DNA of 64,000 nucleotides, taken from JAWXUK01 sp044432725 (GTDB taxonomy: Bacteria > Bacillota > Clostridia > Oscillospirales > Oscillospiraceae). The position numbers and the translations under genes are program-made. Location: positions 38,865 through 102,864 of the forward strand of contig JAWXUL010000009.1 of NCBI GenBank assembly GCA_044432725.1. The letters are read 5' to 3'. Position 1 is the first letter of the stretch, and every line of letters begins with the position of its first letter. Shown here piece after piece: positions 38,930 through 47,968 of the stretch. The notes below the pieces were generated by a model. It saw only the letters and a program-made list of their open reading frames with translations, did no database searches and had not been told where the DNA came from.

Positions 38930-40615
38930 TTAGACTTCTAATTTTTCCCACCACTGAGAAATCACGTCGCAAATAGATTTCAGACAACCATCTTCCATAG
39001 GAGATTGCAGTCCTGCTGTGGTCACCAAATCAAGGAAAGTTTTGGTTCCTGACATTTTGGTGTATTTTAGATAAGTTTCCCAAGCCTTTTTGCTATCTTG
39101 TAGCTTCATTGCTTGGATTTGCAGCGCCACTGTGCTGGCAAGACAATAATCGATATAATAGAAAGGATACAAGTAGATGTGCAGTTGACGCTGCCAACCA
39201 GCACCACGTCCATAAAAGGGAAGACCATCAAAATCCAAATGAGGACGGAATTGTTTTTCCAGTTCTGCCCATTTTTCGTTCCGTTGGGCAGGCGTCCAGC
39301 TTGGGTTTTGATACACCAACTCTTGGAAATAGTCCACCATGGTTCCATAAGGAAGGAAGGACAGATCTGATTCTGCTTGATTTAAGGTATATTTCGCTGT
39401 GTCCTCTTTAAAAAACAATTCATGCCAAGGAGAAGTGAGATATTCCATTGCCATAGAGTGGACTTCACAAGCATCTGCTGTAGCATGTTGCTGACAGAGA
39501 TATTTTTTGTCTTGTGACAGATAAGCTGCCAAAGCATGACCTGCTTCATGAGTCAGCACATCCACATCCCCAGAGGTGCCGTTGAAATTGGAAAAGATAA
39601 AGGGTACGCCATAACCAGTGATGGTGGTGCAATAGCCACCTGGAGCTTTGCCGTCACGAGAAATCACATCAAAAAGTTCTTTTTCAAACATGACTTCAAT
39701 AAATTCAGCTGTTTCTGGACTCATTTCGTTGTACATTTTACGGCAATGAGCCATCAGTTCTTCCGGCGTGCCTTGGGGGGTGGGGTTCCCATCAGGGAAT
39801 AAGAAAGGATCATCATAAAGTTTCAGATTGTCCACAGAAATACGTTTCTTTTGTTTTTCCTTCACACGAGAAACCAAAGGTACAATGTCAGAAAGAATTT
39901 GTTTCCGATATTCAGCCACAGCTTTGGCATCATAGCAGTTACGGTTACGGCGATCATAGGCAAGTGCTACATAGTCAGGGTAGCCCAAGATTTTGGCTTG
40001 TTCTGTTCTATTTTTCACCAGATCATCATAAAGTCTGTCCAGTTCTTCTTGGTTATCATCAAAGAATTTACCTTCTACTTCAAAGGCTGCTTTTCTGATA
40101 GAACGATCAGGACTGATTTTATAAGGGCCAAGCATGGGAAGAGGCATGGTTTTCCCATCAAATTCCACAGTTGCCGAAGCATAAAGGGCTTGGTATTTGG
40201 TGGTCAGTTCATTCTCTTTTTGTTTCAACTCTACCACAGCAGGGCTGAAAGAACGCATGGACATTTCCATACCTTTGATTGCCACATCTCCTAGTTCTTG
40301 ACGGAACTCTTCTACAAAAGGGGAATCCAGAAGCATTTTTGCCAAAACTTGTTCTTTTTCTTGAAGCACAGGACCCCATTCGTCGTAAAAGTCACATTCT
40401 TCTTTGTAAAAACTGTCCTTGGTGTTGATGGTAAAACGAACATGAGCAATGGTACCCATGGTAGAGACTTCTTTTTCTAGGTCTTCATAAGCTTGATAAA
40501 CAGCAAGTTGTGCTGAAAAATCTTTTGCCTTGGAAAAATCAGAGACAAAGCCCTCATATTTTGCTTGAACCTCGTCTTGATTGGGACGAGCGTAGGGAAA
40601 ATCTTGGAATTTCAT
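38930..40615 (-). CDS. pepF: M3 family oligoendopeptidase (PepF-like)
   Basis: A 561-residue cytoplasmic zinc metallopeptidase that degrades oligopeptides. The zinc site VLTHEAGHALAAYL (HExxH, about residue 358) is intact, with the downstream Glu ligand region EVHSMAMEYLT and the C-terminal PFYGRGAGWQRQLHIYLYPF for substrate. Length is normal for the M3B branch. AGGAGG precedes the ATG; own promoter and terminator. Confidence 0.95.
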   Translation of the reverse strand: MKFQDFPYARPNQDEVQAKYEGFVSDFSKAKDFSAQLAVYQAYEDLEKEVSTMGTIAHVRFTINTKDSFYKEECDFYDEWGPVLQEKEQVLAKMLLDSPFVEEFRQELGDVAIKGMEMSMRSFSPAVVELKQKENELTTKYQALYASATVEFDGKTMPLPMLGPYKISPDRSIRKAAFEVEGKFFDDNQEELDRLYDDLVKNRTEQAKILGYPDYVALAYDRRNRNCYDAKAVAEYRKQILSDIVPLVSRVKEKQKKRISVDNLKLYDDPFLFPDGNPTPQGTPEELMAHCRKMYNEMSPETAEFIEVMFEKELFDVISRDGKAPGGYCTTITGYGVPFIFSNFNGTSGDVDVLTHEAGHALAAYLSQDKKYLCQQHATADACEVHSMAMEYLTSPWHELFFKEDTAKYTLNQAESDLSFLPYGTMVDYFQELVYQNPSWTPAQRNEKWAELEKQFRPHLDFDGLPFYGRGAGWQRQLHIYLYPFYYIDYCLASTVALQIQAMKLQDSKKAWETYLKYTKMSGTKTFLDLVTTAGLQSPMEDGCLKSICDVISQWWEKLEV

Positions 40616-40650
40616 TTACTTTCCTCCTAAAATGATAATAATACAAATTA

Positions 40651-40679
40651 ATATTACCATTTACTAACCGTTAAGTCAA
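40651..40679 (-). promoter_or_regulatory. Promoter of pepF
   Basis: Minus strand TTGACT (40674-40679), 17 bases, TAATAT (40651-40656). Confidence 0.8.
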
Positions 40680-40822
40680 GAAAAAAGAGAAAATATTTCC
40701 ATCTTTTTTTCATACCCCTTAACTATTGGAGAAATTTGGTCGATAGGAACAATGAGAGTTAAAATCTTTTTCTTTTGTTTATTATTTTATTTATCATCAT
40801 TTACCAAGAAAGGATGTTTTTT

Positions 40823-42829
40823 ATGAGTACAATCCAAGACAGAATGCTATTAGATCAAATCCATGGAAACAGACACTCCACTGCAACCACCTTACCAACA
40901 GCAAATCCTGCAAAGGCAGCTGAAGCCGTAGAGCAATCCTTAATTCAGCCCGCAAAAGAACTGCCCCAACTTGTGGTACCACCTGAAAGTGCTTATGATA
41001 AATACGAGCCTTCCTTTGATCAACAGGAAATATCAAATGATCCCTTGGCTGTTGCCAGATTGAACAATCAATCTATCACGATAGAGGAAAATACGCAACT
41101 GCCTGACCAATCCGATTGGGCAAAAGAAACTGCTGGGTTTTATGAATCTGTAGAAGCAATGGATACAGAGATTTATCAAAATGTAGCAACATACGAATTG
41201 GGCAAGCCTCCTGAACCTTCTAGCGCAGAAACTTTGTCCGAAACCACCAGAGAAAAAGTGGACTTGGTGGTGACAGAATTGGATAAACCTGAAAAAAGCA
41301 GTGCACAAATTCTTTCAGAATCCTCTGCCATTGCCAGAAGCAGCGAAGTCGCAGAGATAGAACAAGGGCAAGTGGAAGCACCTCCCAACAACTTGCCTGT
41401 CACGCCTTTTGCTCAGGAAAAAGAAAATCCTTTGCACAAGCAAGCCCCTTTGACAGCACTGGAAACTTTGCTGGAAAAAGAATCCCCCATTTTACGTCCA
41501 GAGCAAGAAATTCCCTTGTTCATACCACCTGAAGTCACCCTTGTGCCAGAAGCACCCTCTACCCCTGAGCCTACTTATGCAGAAACCATTGCCGAATCCA
41601 CTCATCGTCCTACCCATGCACCACCTTCTCCAGTGGTCGCCAAAGCAGAGGAGCGTTTTCAAGCTGATGTGATGGAATCTCTTCAAATAGCAGCCCAAAA
41701 TCAGGCAAAAACTTTGGCAGAACCAGCCGTGGTAGATAGACCAGAAGTAGAACCTGTGGAAATTTCACCTGTTCCAGTACCTACTGAGAGAAATGCGACT
41801 GAAAGGGAACCAGTGGAAAACAGAGAAGCTGTGACTCCACGAGAAGTGAGGGAACCTTCAGAAGAAAATACAGTGGAAGTCCCCAGAGAAGCCATAGCCG
41901 AAAGACCAGAAAAAGTAGAAGTTGAATTCAGCGTGGTGGAAACTGCTGAAAGTCCCATGTTACAGGACAGCAATGCAGTGGAGCAAGAGGCAGCCACAAG
42001 CCCTCAGCGGGCAGAACTCCAATCCCAAGGGGATGTGTATGCCCGAGAAGCCACACAAAATGTGAATGCAGAGCCAATGGAAATCCCTGAAGTGGATACT
42101 GCCCCTAGAATGGAAGAGCTTGCTTCTGAGCTGCAAGAAGAAGCCATTGCCATGGAAGCAGCAGAAATCCAAGGGATTGACCCAGAGATTTTGGCAGAAA
42201 TTCTCCCCAACCCCCAAGCTGAAGCAAGGGAAGAGTATGTTCCTCCTGTCTTTAACCAAACAGAAGTGGCAGAGAATCCTTTCTTAGAAGAAGAAGCTCA
42301 TGACTATTTCCCCCCCATCACAGGCGCTGAAACATCTCTCACCGAAGAAGCCATTGCAGAAATGACAGCAGATTCTTATGAAATTCCACCAGAATATTCA
42401 GAACCTTTGGAGTTTGACTATGAAATCCCAGAGGATGAAATCGCTGTCACAACCATGACCCACGAAGAACTTGCATATCTTCGCAATAATCCAATGACAA
42501 GTCAATATACCCCTGAAGTATTGGAACCACCTGTGAACGACGTAGAAAACTCAGTGGCTGAAGAAGCCGAAGAACAAGAAATCTACGAGGAAAATATAGC
42601 TCTGGAAGAATGGGTTCCAGACGCATGGAATATGGATCTCAATACCAGATATCAAACTCAAATCGGAGATGAAGAGATTGATTTGACACAATTCCAAGAA
42701 GAAATGGAACTTAAAGAAATTGAAGAAAGCTTGGAATTAAAAGATTTTGATTTTAATGAGGTCGCAAATAGAATGGTAGAATCAGCAGTAACCAACAGCC
42801 CCAAAGGAATGTATGACACATTTGTCTGA
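40823..42829 (+). CDS. Large acidic Glu/Pro/Ala-rich, probably disordered protein
   Basis: A 668-residue protein I do not recognise. The start MSTIQDRMLLDQIHGNRHST was chosen because AAAGGA lies before it; the longer frame begins in an AT-rich promoter region. Nearly all of it is low-complexity, rich in Glu, Pro, Ala, Val and Ser, with irregular repeats such as AETLSETTREKVD, TYAETIAESTHRP, REAVTPREVREPSEEN. No signal peptide, membrane helix or cysteine is evident. The last 100 residues (EWVPDAWNMDLNTRYQTQIG, ELKEIEESLELKDFDFNEVA) look more structured and may bind a partner. Monocistronic. Could be a scaffold or a spore-associated protein; no evidence decides. Confidence 0.75.
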   Translation: MSTIQDRMLLDQIHGNRHSTATTLPTANPAKAAEAVEQSLIQPAKELPQLVVPPESAYDKYEPSFDQQEISNDPLAVARLNNQSITIEENTQLPDQSDWAKETAGFYESVEAMDTEIYQNVATYELGKPPEPSSAETLSETTREKVDLVVTELDKPEKSSAQILSESSAIARSSEVAEIEQGQVEAPPNNLPVTPFAQEKENPLHKQAPLTALETLLEKESPILRPEQEIPLFIPPEVTLVPEAPSTPEPTYAETIAESTHRPTHAPPSPVVAKAEERFQADVMESLQIAAQNQAKTLAEPAVVDRPEVEPVEISPVPVPTERNATEREPVENREAVTPREVREPSEENTVEVPREAIAERPEKVEVEFSVVETAESPMLQDSNAVEQEAATSPQRAELQSQGDVYAREATQNVNAEPMEIPEVDTAPRMEELASELQEEAIAMEAAEIQGIDPEILAEILPNPQAEAREEYVPPVFNQTEVAENPFLEEEAHDYFPPITGAETSLTEEAIAEMTADSYEIPPEYSEPLEFDYEIPEDEIAVTTMTHEELAYLRNNPMTSQYTPEVLEPPVNDVENSVAEEAEEQEIYEENIALEEWVPDAWNMDLNTRYQTQIGDEEIDLTQFQEEMELKEIEESLELKDFDFNEVANRMVESAVTNSPKGMYDTFV

Positions 42830-42852
42830 TAAATTCTAGAGAAAATGGAAAA

Positions 42853-42886
42853 GGCTATCTGTGAGAGTTTCTACAGATAGTCTTTT
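42853..42886 (+). terminator. Terminator of the acidic-protein gene
   Basis: Arms GGCTATCTGT and ACAGATAGTC (one mismatch) with a ten-base loop, then TTTTC. Confidence 0.75.
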
Positions 42887-42923
42887 CTTCATGTTGCAGA
42901 AGAGCAATGGAAAGAGTTTTTTC

Positions 42924-42952
42924 TTGACAATAACAGTATATACTGTTATAAT
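42924..42952 (+). promoter_or_regulatory. luxS promoter with 20-bp palindromic operator
   Basis: TTGACA (42924-42929), 17 bases, TATAAT (42947-42952). The spacer and part of the -10 box form a perfect palindrome ATAACAGTAT-ATACTGTTAT (42930-42949). A dimeric repressor bound there would block the promoter completely. Confidence 0.9.
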
Positions 42953-42996
42953 AAGGGGATCTCTAAAAACTCTTGGGGACAAGAGTACAAATTTTT

Positions 42997-43105
42997 TTGT
43001 TCTTAGATTGTTCTGAAAAAGTTCTTAATCCTTGGTGGATTCAGAACTTTTTCAGGGCAAGAATTAGGGCGAAGGAATTGTTTTATTGTTGTTTAGGGGT
43101 TTTTA
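42997..43105 (+). repeat. Intergenic hairpin element, copy B, in the luxS 5' UTR
   Basis: Blocks TTGTTC, hairpin with lower arms CTGAAAAAGTTCT/AGAACTTTTTCAG and apical AATCC-TTGGT-GGATT (43013-43055), then AGGGCGAAGGAA and GGGGTTTTTA. It lies within the 200-base leader between the luxS promoter and start codon. Same order of blocks as at 19502 and 60095. Confidence 0.7.
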
Positions 43106-43159
43106 GTGGTCCCCTTAGTTAAATTTCTCCAAAAAAAATACAATGAAACAGGTGATAAA

Positions 43160-43642
43160 ATGGACGTAACAAGTTTTGGCATTGACCATAATATTTTACT
43201 CAGAGGGATTTATGTTTCTCGAAAAGATAACATCGGCGCAGAAACCGTCACAACTTTTGACATTAGAATGAAAGAACCCAACAGAGAAATGGTGATTGAT
43301 ACTGCAATCATGCACACCATCGAACATTTAATGGCTACTTTCTTCAGAGAGCACAAGGTTTGGGCAGATAAAACCATTTATATCGGACCAATGGGTTGTC
43401 GCACAGGGATGTACGCTATTTTCAAAGGTGATCTGGAAAGTACTGATGTGGCCCAAATCATGACAGATTGTTATCAATTTATGGCTGATTTCCAAGGTGA
43501 ACTCCCAGCAGCAAAGGCAGAAATGTGTGGAAATTATTTAGACCATAATCTAGAAATGACGAAAATCCAATGTAAAATTTTCCTCCAAGAGGTGCTACAG
43601 CAACTAAAAGACGAAAATATGATTTATCCAAAACAAAAATAA
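43160..43642 (+). CDS. luxS: S-ribosylhomocysteine lyase LuxS
   Basis: A 160-residue metalloenzyme that splits S-ribosylhomocysteine into homocysteine and DPD, the precursor of autoinducer-2. The start MDVTSFGIDHNILLRGIYVS follows AGGTGATAAA; a longer frame without a site was rejected. Metal ligands: HTIEHLMATFF (His, His) and the late Cys; the catalytic Cys is in GPMGCRTGMY. Normal length and all key residues. No methionine-cycle genes are next to it. Confidence 0.97.
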   Translation: MDVTSFGIDHNILLRGIYVSRKDNIGAETVTTFDIRMKEPNREMVIDTAIMHTIEHLMATFFREHKVWADKTIYIGPMGCRTGMYAIFKGDLESTDVAQIMTDCYQFMADFQGELPAAKAEMCGNYLDHNLEMTKIQCKIFLQEVLQQLKDENMIYPKQK

Positions 43643-43644
43643 TA

Positions 43645-43681
43645 AACTGTGTTGTCATAAATGGCAACACAGTTTTTTTTT
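43645..43681 (+). terminator. Terminator of luxS
   Basis: Arms AACTGTGTTG and CAACACAGTT with a ten-base loop, then nine T. Confidence 0.92.
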
Positions 43682-43730
43682 GTAGATAGCATGAATGAAA
43701 AAGAAGTTAGCATTTCCTCTCATAAAGCTA

Positions 43731-43758
43731 AAATCCCCCTTGACCGAGGTCAAGGGGG
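43731..43758 (-). terminator. Terminator of the V-ATPase operon
   Basis: Minus strand arms CCCCCTTGAC and GTCAAGGGGG around CTCG, then ATTTTAG. Confidence 0.88.
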
Positions 43759-43764
43759 CATTGA

Positions 43765-44445
43765 TTAAGCATTTGCAAGTGCTTCTTCGTCTTGTTTCAT
43801 ACGTTCTTCCTGAGCTTGTTTCAAAATCATATCCTTCACCTTCATCAAGCGAATGATGTTGGCTCTGTCGTTTTCCTCTAATTTCATAGAGATATACTTG
43901 ATATTGGTTTTCATTTCAGGAATTTTAACATATTCCAAAGCGTTCACACGACGTCTTGTTTTTTCGATTTCCTCTGCTAATAGCTGAGAAGTTTTCTCGA
44001 TTTCTGCAAGGCGTAGCATATCTTGGAACACTTGTGCCATGGCTGATACCGCATCGTCCAATTCCCCAGAAGTAGCAGCAAAACCATAGGGATAAATCTC
44101 CCCAGGATCGTCACTCTTGGTACGGAATTGGTATTTTGGTACATTAACTGACATGATATTTTGGAAATTCATGTCAAGCTCCACAGCTTGCTTGGGATAA
44201 AGTAGGGCTTGCTCTAACATTTCAGGTGACATCAAAGCTGCTGCCACAGTGAAAGAACCATGGGCTCTCATCAGTCCTTCTTCCACACGTTTCCGAAGGG
44301 AACGGTTTTCACGCACCACTTCAAGGAACTGCTTCATCAATTCGTCACGTTTGTCTTTGAGCAATTTGTGACCACGAACAGAAGTTTTCAGCCGAGCTTT
44401 CAGACGGCTGAGCTCCATTCTGGTTGGATTTATGGTTGCTGCCAT
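43765..44445 (-). CDS. ntpD: V/A-type ATPase subunit D (central stalk)
   Basis: A 226-residue coiled-coil rotor subunit. N-terminal INPTRMELSRLKARLKTSVR and HKLLKDKRDELMKQFLEVVR are the family signature, and the C-terminal helix (VNALEYVKIPEMKTNIKYIS) completes the antiparallel coiled coil that turns inside the A3B3 ring. Last gene of the operon, 11 bases after ntpB. Confidence 0.96.
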   Translation of the reverse strand: MAATINPTRMELSRLKARLKTSVRGHKLLKDKRDELMKQFLEVVRENRSLRKRVEEGLMRAHGSFTVAAALMSPEMLEQALLYPKQAVELDMNFQNIMSVNVPKYQFRTKSDDPGEIYPYGFAATSGELDDAVSAMAQVFQDMLRLAEIEKTSQLLAEEIEKTRRRVNALEYVKIPEMKTNIKYISMKLEENDRANIIRLMKVKDMILKQAQEERMKQDEEALANA

Positions 44446-44456
44446 GAATATCCCCC

Positions 44457-45851
44457 CTATTCGCTATCTTTTTTAGGCAAATATTTCTCAACATGCTCTG
44501 CAGAAATCCGTTTCAGCTCTGCTTTTGGTAGGATGGAAAGTAATTCCCAACCAAGATCCAAGGTATCAAAGATAGAACGGTTATCATCAGCCCCTTGGCT
44601 GACATAGCGTTTTTCAAATTCATCAGCAAATTTGGCGTACAACAAATCTGTTGGAGACAAAGCTGCCTCACCCAAAATTGCCATCAATTCTTTGTTTTCT
44701 TTCCCTGTTGCATAAGCAGCAAAGAGTTGGTTCATGGTACCAGCATGGTCCTCACGAGTTTTCCCTTTACCAGTCCCCTTATCTTTCAAACGAGAAAGAG
44801 AAGGCAACACGTCAACAGGTGGATTCACACCTTTACGATAAAGCTCACGAGACAAAATGATTTGTCCTTCTGTGATGTACCCAGTAAGGTCAGGGATTGG
44901 GTGAGTTTTATCATCTTCTGGCATGGTCAAGATAGGAATCATGGTGATAGAACCTTCTTGATTGATTTGACGACCTGCACGTTCATACATGGTTGCAAGG
45001 TCAGTATACAAATAACCAGGATAGCCACGACGACCAGGAACTTCCTTTTTCGCAGCAGAAACTTCACGCAAAGCCTCTGCATAGTTTGTAATATCAGTCA
45101 TAATGACCAACACGTGCATATTTTCCACGAAAGCAAGATACTCAGCTGCAGTCAAAGCCATACGAGGAGTCGCAATACGTTCCACAGCAGGGTCATTTGC
45201 TAAGTTTGTGAATAGCACAGTACGGTCAATAGCACCAGTACGTGTAAATTCATTCACGAAGAATTCGGATTCTTCAAAGGTAATACCAATCGCAGCAAAG
45301 ACAACGGCGAAGTTAGAAGGACCTTCTCCTTCTTTTTCTAGCACTTTTGCTTGACGAGCAATTTGAGCTGCCAAGTTTGCGTGTGGCAAACCAGAACCAG
45401 AAAAGATAGGTAGTTTTTGTCCACGGACTAGAGTATTCAAACCATCAATGGTGGAAATCCCTGTTTGAATAAATTCGTTAGGGAAGTCACGACCAGCTGG
45501 GTTCATAGCAAGTCCGTTGATATCACGTTGTTCTTTGGCAAGAATCGCAGGGCCACCATCGATAGGGACACCCATGCCGTTAAAGACTCGACCAAGCATA
45601 TCTCCAGAAACAGCAAGTTCCAGTGGATGTGCAAGGAAACGGACTTTTGATTCTGCTAGATTGATTCCAGCAGATGGTTCAAAGAGCTGAACAACAGCAT
45701 TATCGCCATTGACTTCCAACACTTTCCCACGACGGAGTGTTCCGTCAGGAAGCTGAATTTCAGCCATTTCATCATAGGTAACTCCTTGGACGTTTTTCAC
45801 CATCATCAAGGGTCCATTGATTTCTTGGATCGTTTTGTACTCACGAATCAC
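44457..45851 (-). CDS. ntpB: V/A-type ATPase subunit B
   Basis: A 464-residue non-catalytic nucleotide-binding subunit that alternates with A in the A3B3 head. It begins IREYKTIQEINGPLMMVKNV and has FSGSGLPHANLAAQIARQAK where the A subunit has the P-loop, and LPSLSRLKDKGTGKGKTRED later. The start codon is GTG, overlapping the ntpA stop as GTGA. Normal length. Confidence 0.97.
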   Translation of the reverse strand: MIREYKTIQEINGPLMMVKNVQGVTYDEMAEIQLPDGTLRRGKVLEVNGDNAVVQLFEPSAGINLAESKVRFLAHPLELAVSGDMLGRVFNGMGVPIDGGPAILAKEQRDINGLAMNPAGRDFPNEFIQTGISTIDGLNTLVRGQKLPIFSGSGLPHANLAAQIARQAKVLEKEGEGPSNFAVVFAAIGITFEESEFFVNEFTRTGAIDRTVLFTNLANDPAVERIATPRMALTAAEYLAFVENMHVLVIMTDITNYAEALREVSAAKKEVPGRRGYPGYLYTDLATMYERAGRQINQEGSITMIPILTMPEDDKTHPIPDLTGYITEGQIILSRELYRKGVNPPVDVLPSLSRLKDKGTGKGKTREDHAGTMNQLFAAYATGKENKELMAILGEAALSPTDLLYAKFADEFEKRYVSQGADDNRSIFDTLDLGWELLSILPKAELKRISAEHVEKYLPKKDSE

Positions 45852-47620
45852 AGAGCTTCCCCACCTTTCTTAGCAACTTCCTCGATTTCTTTTTCCATTT
45901 GTGTATTCAATTCAGCATACACTTCAGGATAGCTATCAGGAGGAGCAGACTTAGCACGACCGATACCTTCTCTTGCCCCGATTAGGAACAATTCATTGAT
46001 ATCAGCACCACGGTCAGCAGCAGCACGGCACAAGCCATCATATTTCAAAATCATCTTCATCATTTGGTCTTGACGATTATGCTCTGAGAAAGCGTCAGTG
46101 TCCATGAAGGAGTTTTGTTGCAAGAAGTCTTCACGTAGCATTTTAGCCACTTCCAAGGTAATTTGATCCTTGGCATCCAAAGAATCCTTACCAACCAACT
46201 GAACGATTTCGTTCAAGCTGGCTTCTTCTTGAAGCATTGCCATTGCCCATTCACGATTCTTCATGAAATCTTCACCCAGATTTTCATCATACCAAGGAGT
46301 GAGAGAATCCACATACAAAGAATAGGAATTCAACCAGTTAATGGCTGGGAAGTGACGACGATAAGCAAGAGAAGCATCCAATGACCAGAACACTTTCACG
46401 ATACGCATAGTTGCTTGTGAAACAGGTTCAGACAAGTCACCCCCTGGAGGTGAAACAGCCCCGACAGCAGTCAAGCTACCACGACGGTCATCACTACCAA
46501 TACAAGCAATGGAGCCAGCACGTTCATAGAATTGTGACATACGAGAACTCAGGTAAGCAGGGTAACCTTCTTCACCAGGCATCTCTTCCAAACGACCTGA
46601 CATTTCACGCAATGCTTCTGCCCAACGAGAAGTGGAGTCAGCGATAACCGCAACGGCATAACCCATGTCACGGAAATACTCTGCAATGGTGATACCTGTA
46701 TAAATAGAAGCTTCACGAGCTGCCACAGGCATATCAGATGTATTTGCGATCAAAACAGTACGTTTCATCAAAGTTTCGCCTGTTCTTGGATCTTGAAGTT
46801 CAGGGAATTCACGCAAAACGTCTGTCATTTCGTTTCCACGCTCACCACAGCCGATATAGATAACAAGATCCACGTCAGACCATTTTGCAAGAGCATGTTG
46901 CATAACTGTTTTACCAGCACCGAAAGGTCCAGGAATAGCCGCAGTACCACCTTTTGCCACGGGGAAGAAAGTATCCACGATTCTTTGTCCAGAAGACAAA
47001 GGAATTTCTGGTTTGAATTTTTGTTTGATAGGACGACCCACACGAACAGGCCATGATTGCATCATAGGCAGTTCATGTTTTGTGCCATCTTCTGCTTCCA
47101 GAACATAAACAGTGTCAACCACTGTGAATGATCCACTTTCCACAGAAACAATGGTACCGGACAATTTAGGTGGAACCATGACTTTGTGCACAATAGAATT
47201 TGTCTCTTGGACTGTTCCCACAATGTCACCACCGATGACTTTGTCACCAGCTTTGACCACTGCTTTGAAATCCCATTTTTTATCACGATCAAGTGCAGGT
47301 ACTTCCACACCACGAGGCAAGCTGTTGCCCCCTGTTTTCTTTACAATCTCTTCTAGGGGACGTTGAATCCCGTCATAGATATTCTCAATTAAACCAGGAC
47401 CTAGTTCCACAGACAAAGGAACCCCAGTGGTTTCCACGTCTGCTCCAGGCCCAAGACCTGAGGTTTCTTCATAGACCTGAATGGCAGCAGAGTCTCCGTT
47501 CATGGTGAGAATTTCACCAATTAGACGTTGTTCACCCACACGCACCACGTCAGCCATATTTGCTTCAGCGAGTCCAGTGGCTACCACCAGAGGGCCTGAA
47601 ACCTTTAAGATCTTACCCAT
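45848..47620 (-). CDS. ntpA: V/A-type ATPase catalytic subunit A
   Basis: A 590-residue catalytic subunit. The P-loop GPFGAGKTV (about residues 232-240), the GER motif in IYIGCGERGNEM and ADSTSRWAEALREMSGRLEE are intact, and the non-homologous insert typical of A subunits lies at about 110-180. AGGAGG precedes the ATG. In anaerobes the enzyme may hydrolyse ATP to pump ions or make ATP from an ion gradient; direction is not determined by sequence. Confidence 0.98.
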   Translation of the reverse strand: MGKILKVSGPLVVATGLAEANMADVVRVGEQRLIGEILTMNGDSAAIQVYEETSGLGPGADVETTGVPLSVELGPGLIENIYDGIQRPLEEIVKKTGGNSLPRGVEVPALDRDKKWDFKAVVKAGDKVIGGDIVGTVQETNSIVHKVMVPPKLSGTIVSVESGSFTVVDTVYVLEAEDGTKHELPMMQSWPVRVGRPIKQKFKPEIPLSSGQRIVDTFFPVAKGGTAAIPGPFGAGKTVMQHALAKWSDVDLVIYIGCGERGNEMTDVLREFPELQDPRTGETLMKRTVLIANTSDMPVAAREASIYTGITIAEYFRDMGYAVAVIADSTSRWAEALREMSGRLEEMPGEEGYPAYLSSRMSQFYERAGSIACIGSDDRRGSLTAVGAVSPPGGDLSEPVSQATMRIVKVFWSLDASLAYRRHFPAINWLNSYSLYVDSLTPWYDENLGEDFMKNREWAMAMLQEEASLNEIVQLVGKDSLDAKDQITLEVAKMLREDFLQQNSFMDTDAFSEHNRQDQMMKMILKYDGLCRAAADRGADINELFLIGAREGIGRAKSAPPDSYPEVYAELNTQMEKEIEEVAKKGGEAL

Positions 47621-47649
47621 AGGCTTTGTTACCTCCTAAAGTTTTTTTA

Positions 47650-47958
47650 TTAAATGTCAGCACCAACAGCACGAATCACGTTTTCAGTGATTTTTGTCAT
47701 GCCAATGCCCAAAGTACCCTCTTTCCCAGGAATCAAAATGATTGCTGGTGTCAAAGAGTCTTTATATCTAGTCAGTTCAGCTTCCATCTCAACTGCTAGT
47801 TGCTCAGTCAGATAAATCACTGCATAGTCTTCTTTCGCCATGCGATGGAGGTTCGTCCGTGCTTCGTCTACAGAGTCCACAGGAACTACATCCAAGCCCA
47901 AAGCTTTAAAGCCCAGCACGCTGTCTTTATCTCCTAAAGCCGCAATTTTGTATAACAT
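47650..47958 (-). CDS. ntpG: V/A-type ATPase subunit F
   Basis: A 102-residue central-stalk subunit with a Rossmann-like fold: MLYKIAALGDKDSVLGFKAL, DYAVIYLTEQLA, and a flexible C-terminal helix. It links D to the rotor and regulates activity. Name follows the Enterococcus operon (NtpG). Lies between subunits C and A. Confidence 0.93.
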   Translation of the reverse strand: MLYKIAALGDKDSVLGFKALGLDVVPVDSVDEARTNLHRMAKEDYAVIYLTEQLAVEMEAELTRYKDSLTPAIILIPGKEGTLGIGMTKITENVIRAVGADI

Positions 47959-47968
47959 ACGCTGCCCC

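Noticed and set aside
42930..42949. luxS palindrome as a LexA (SOS) box
   Set aside because: Bacillota LexA uses GAAC-N4-GTTC; this site has ACAG and CTGT in the opposite order to the enterobacterial box.
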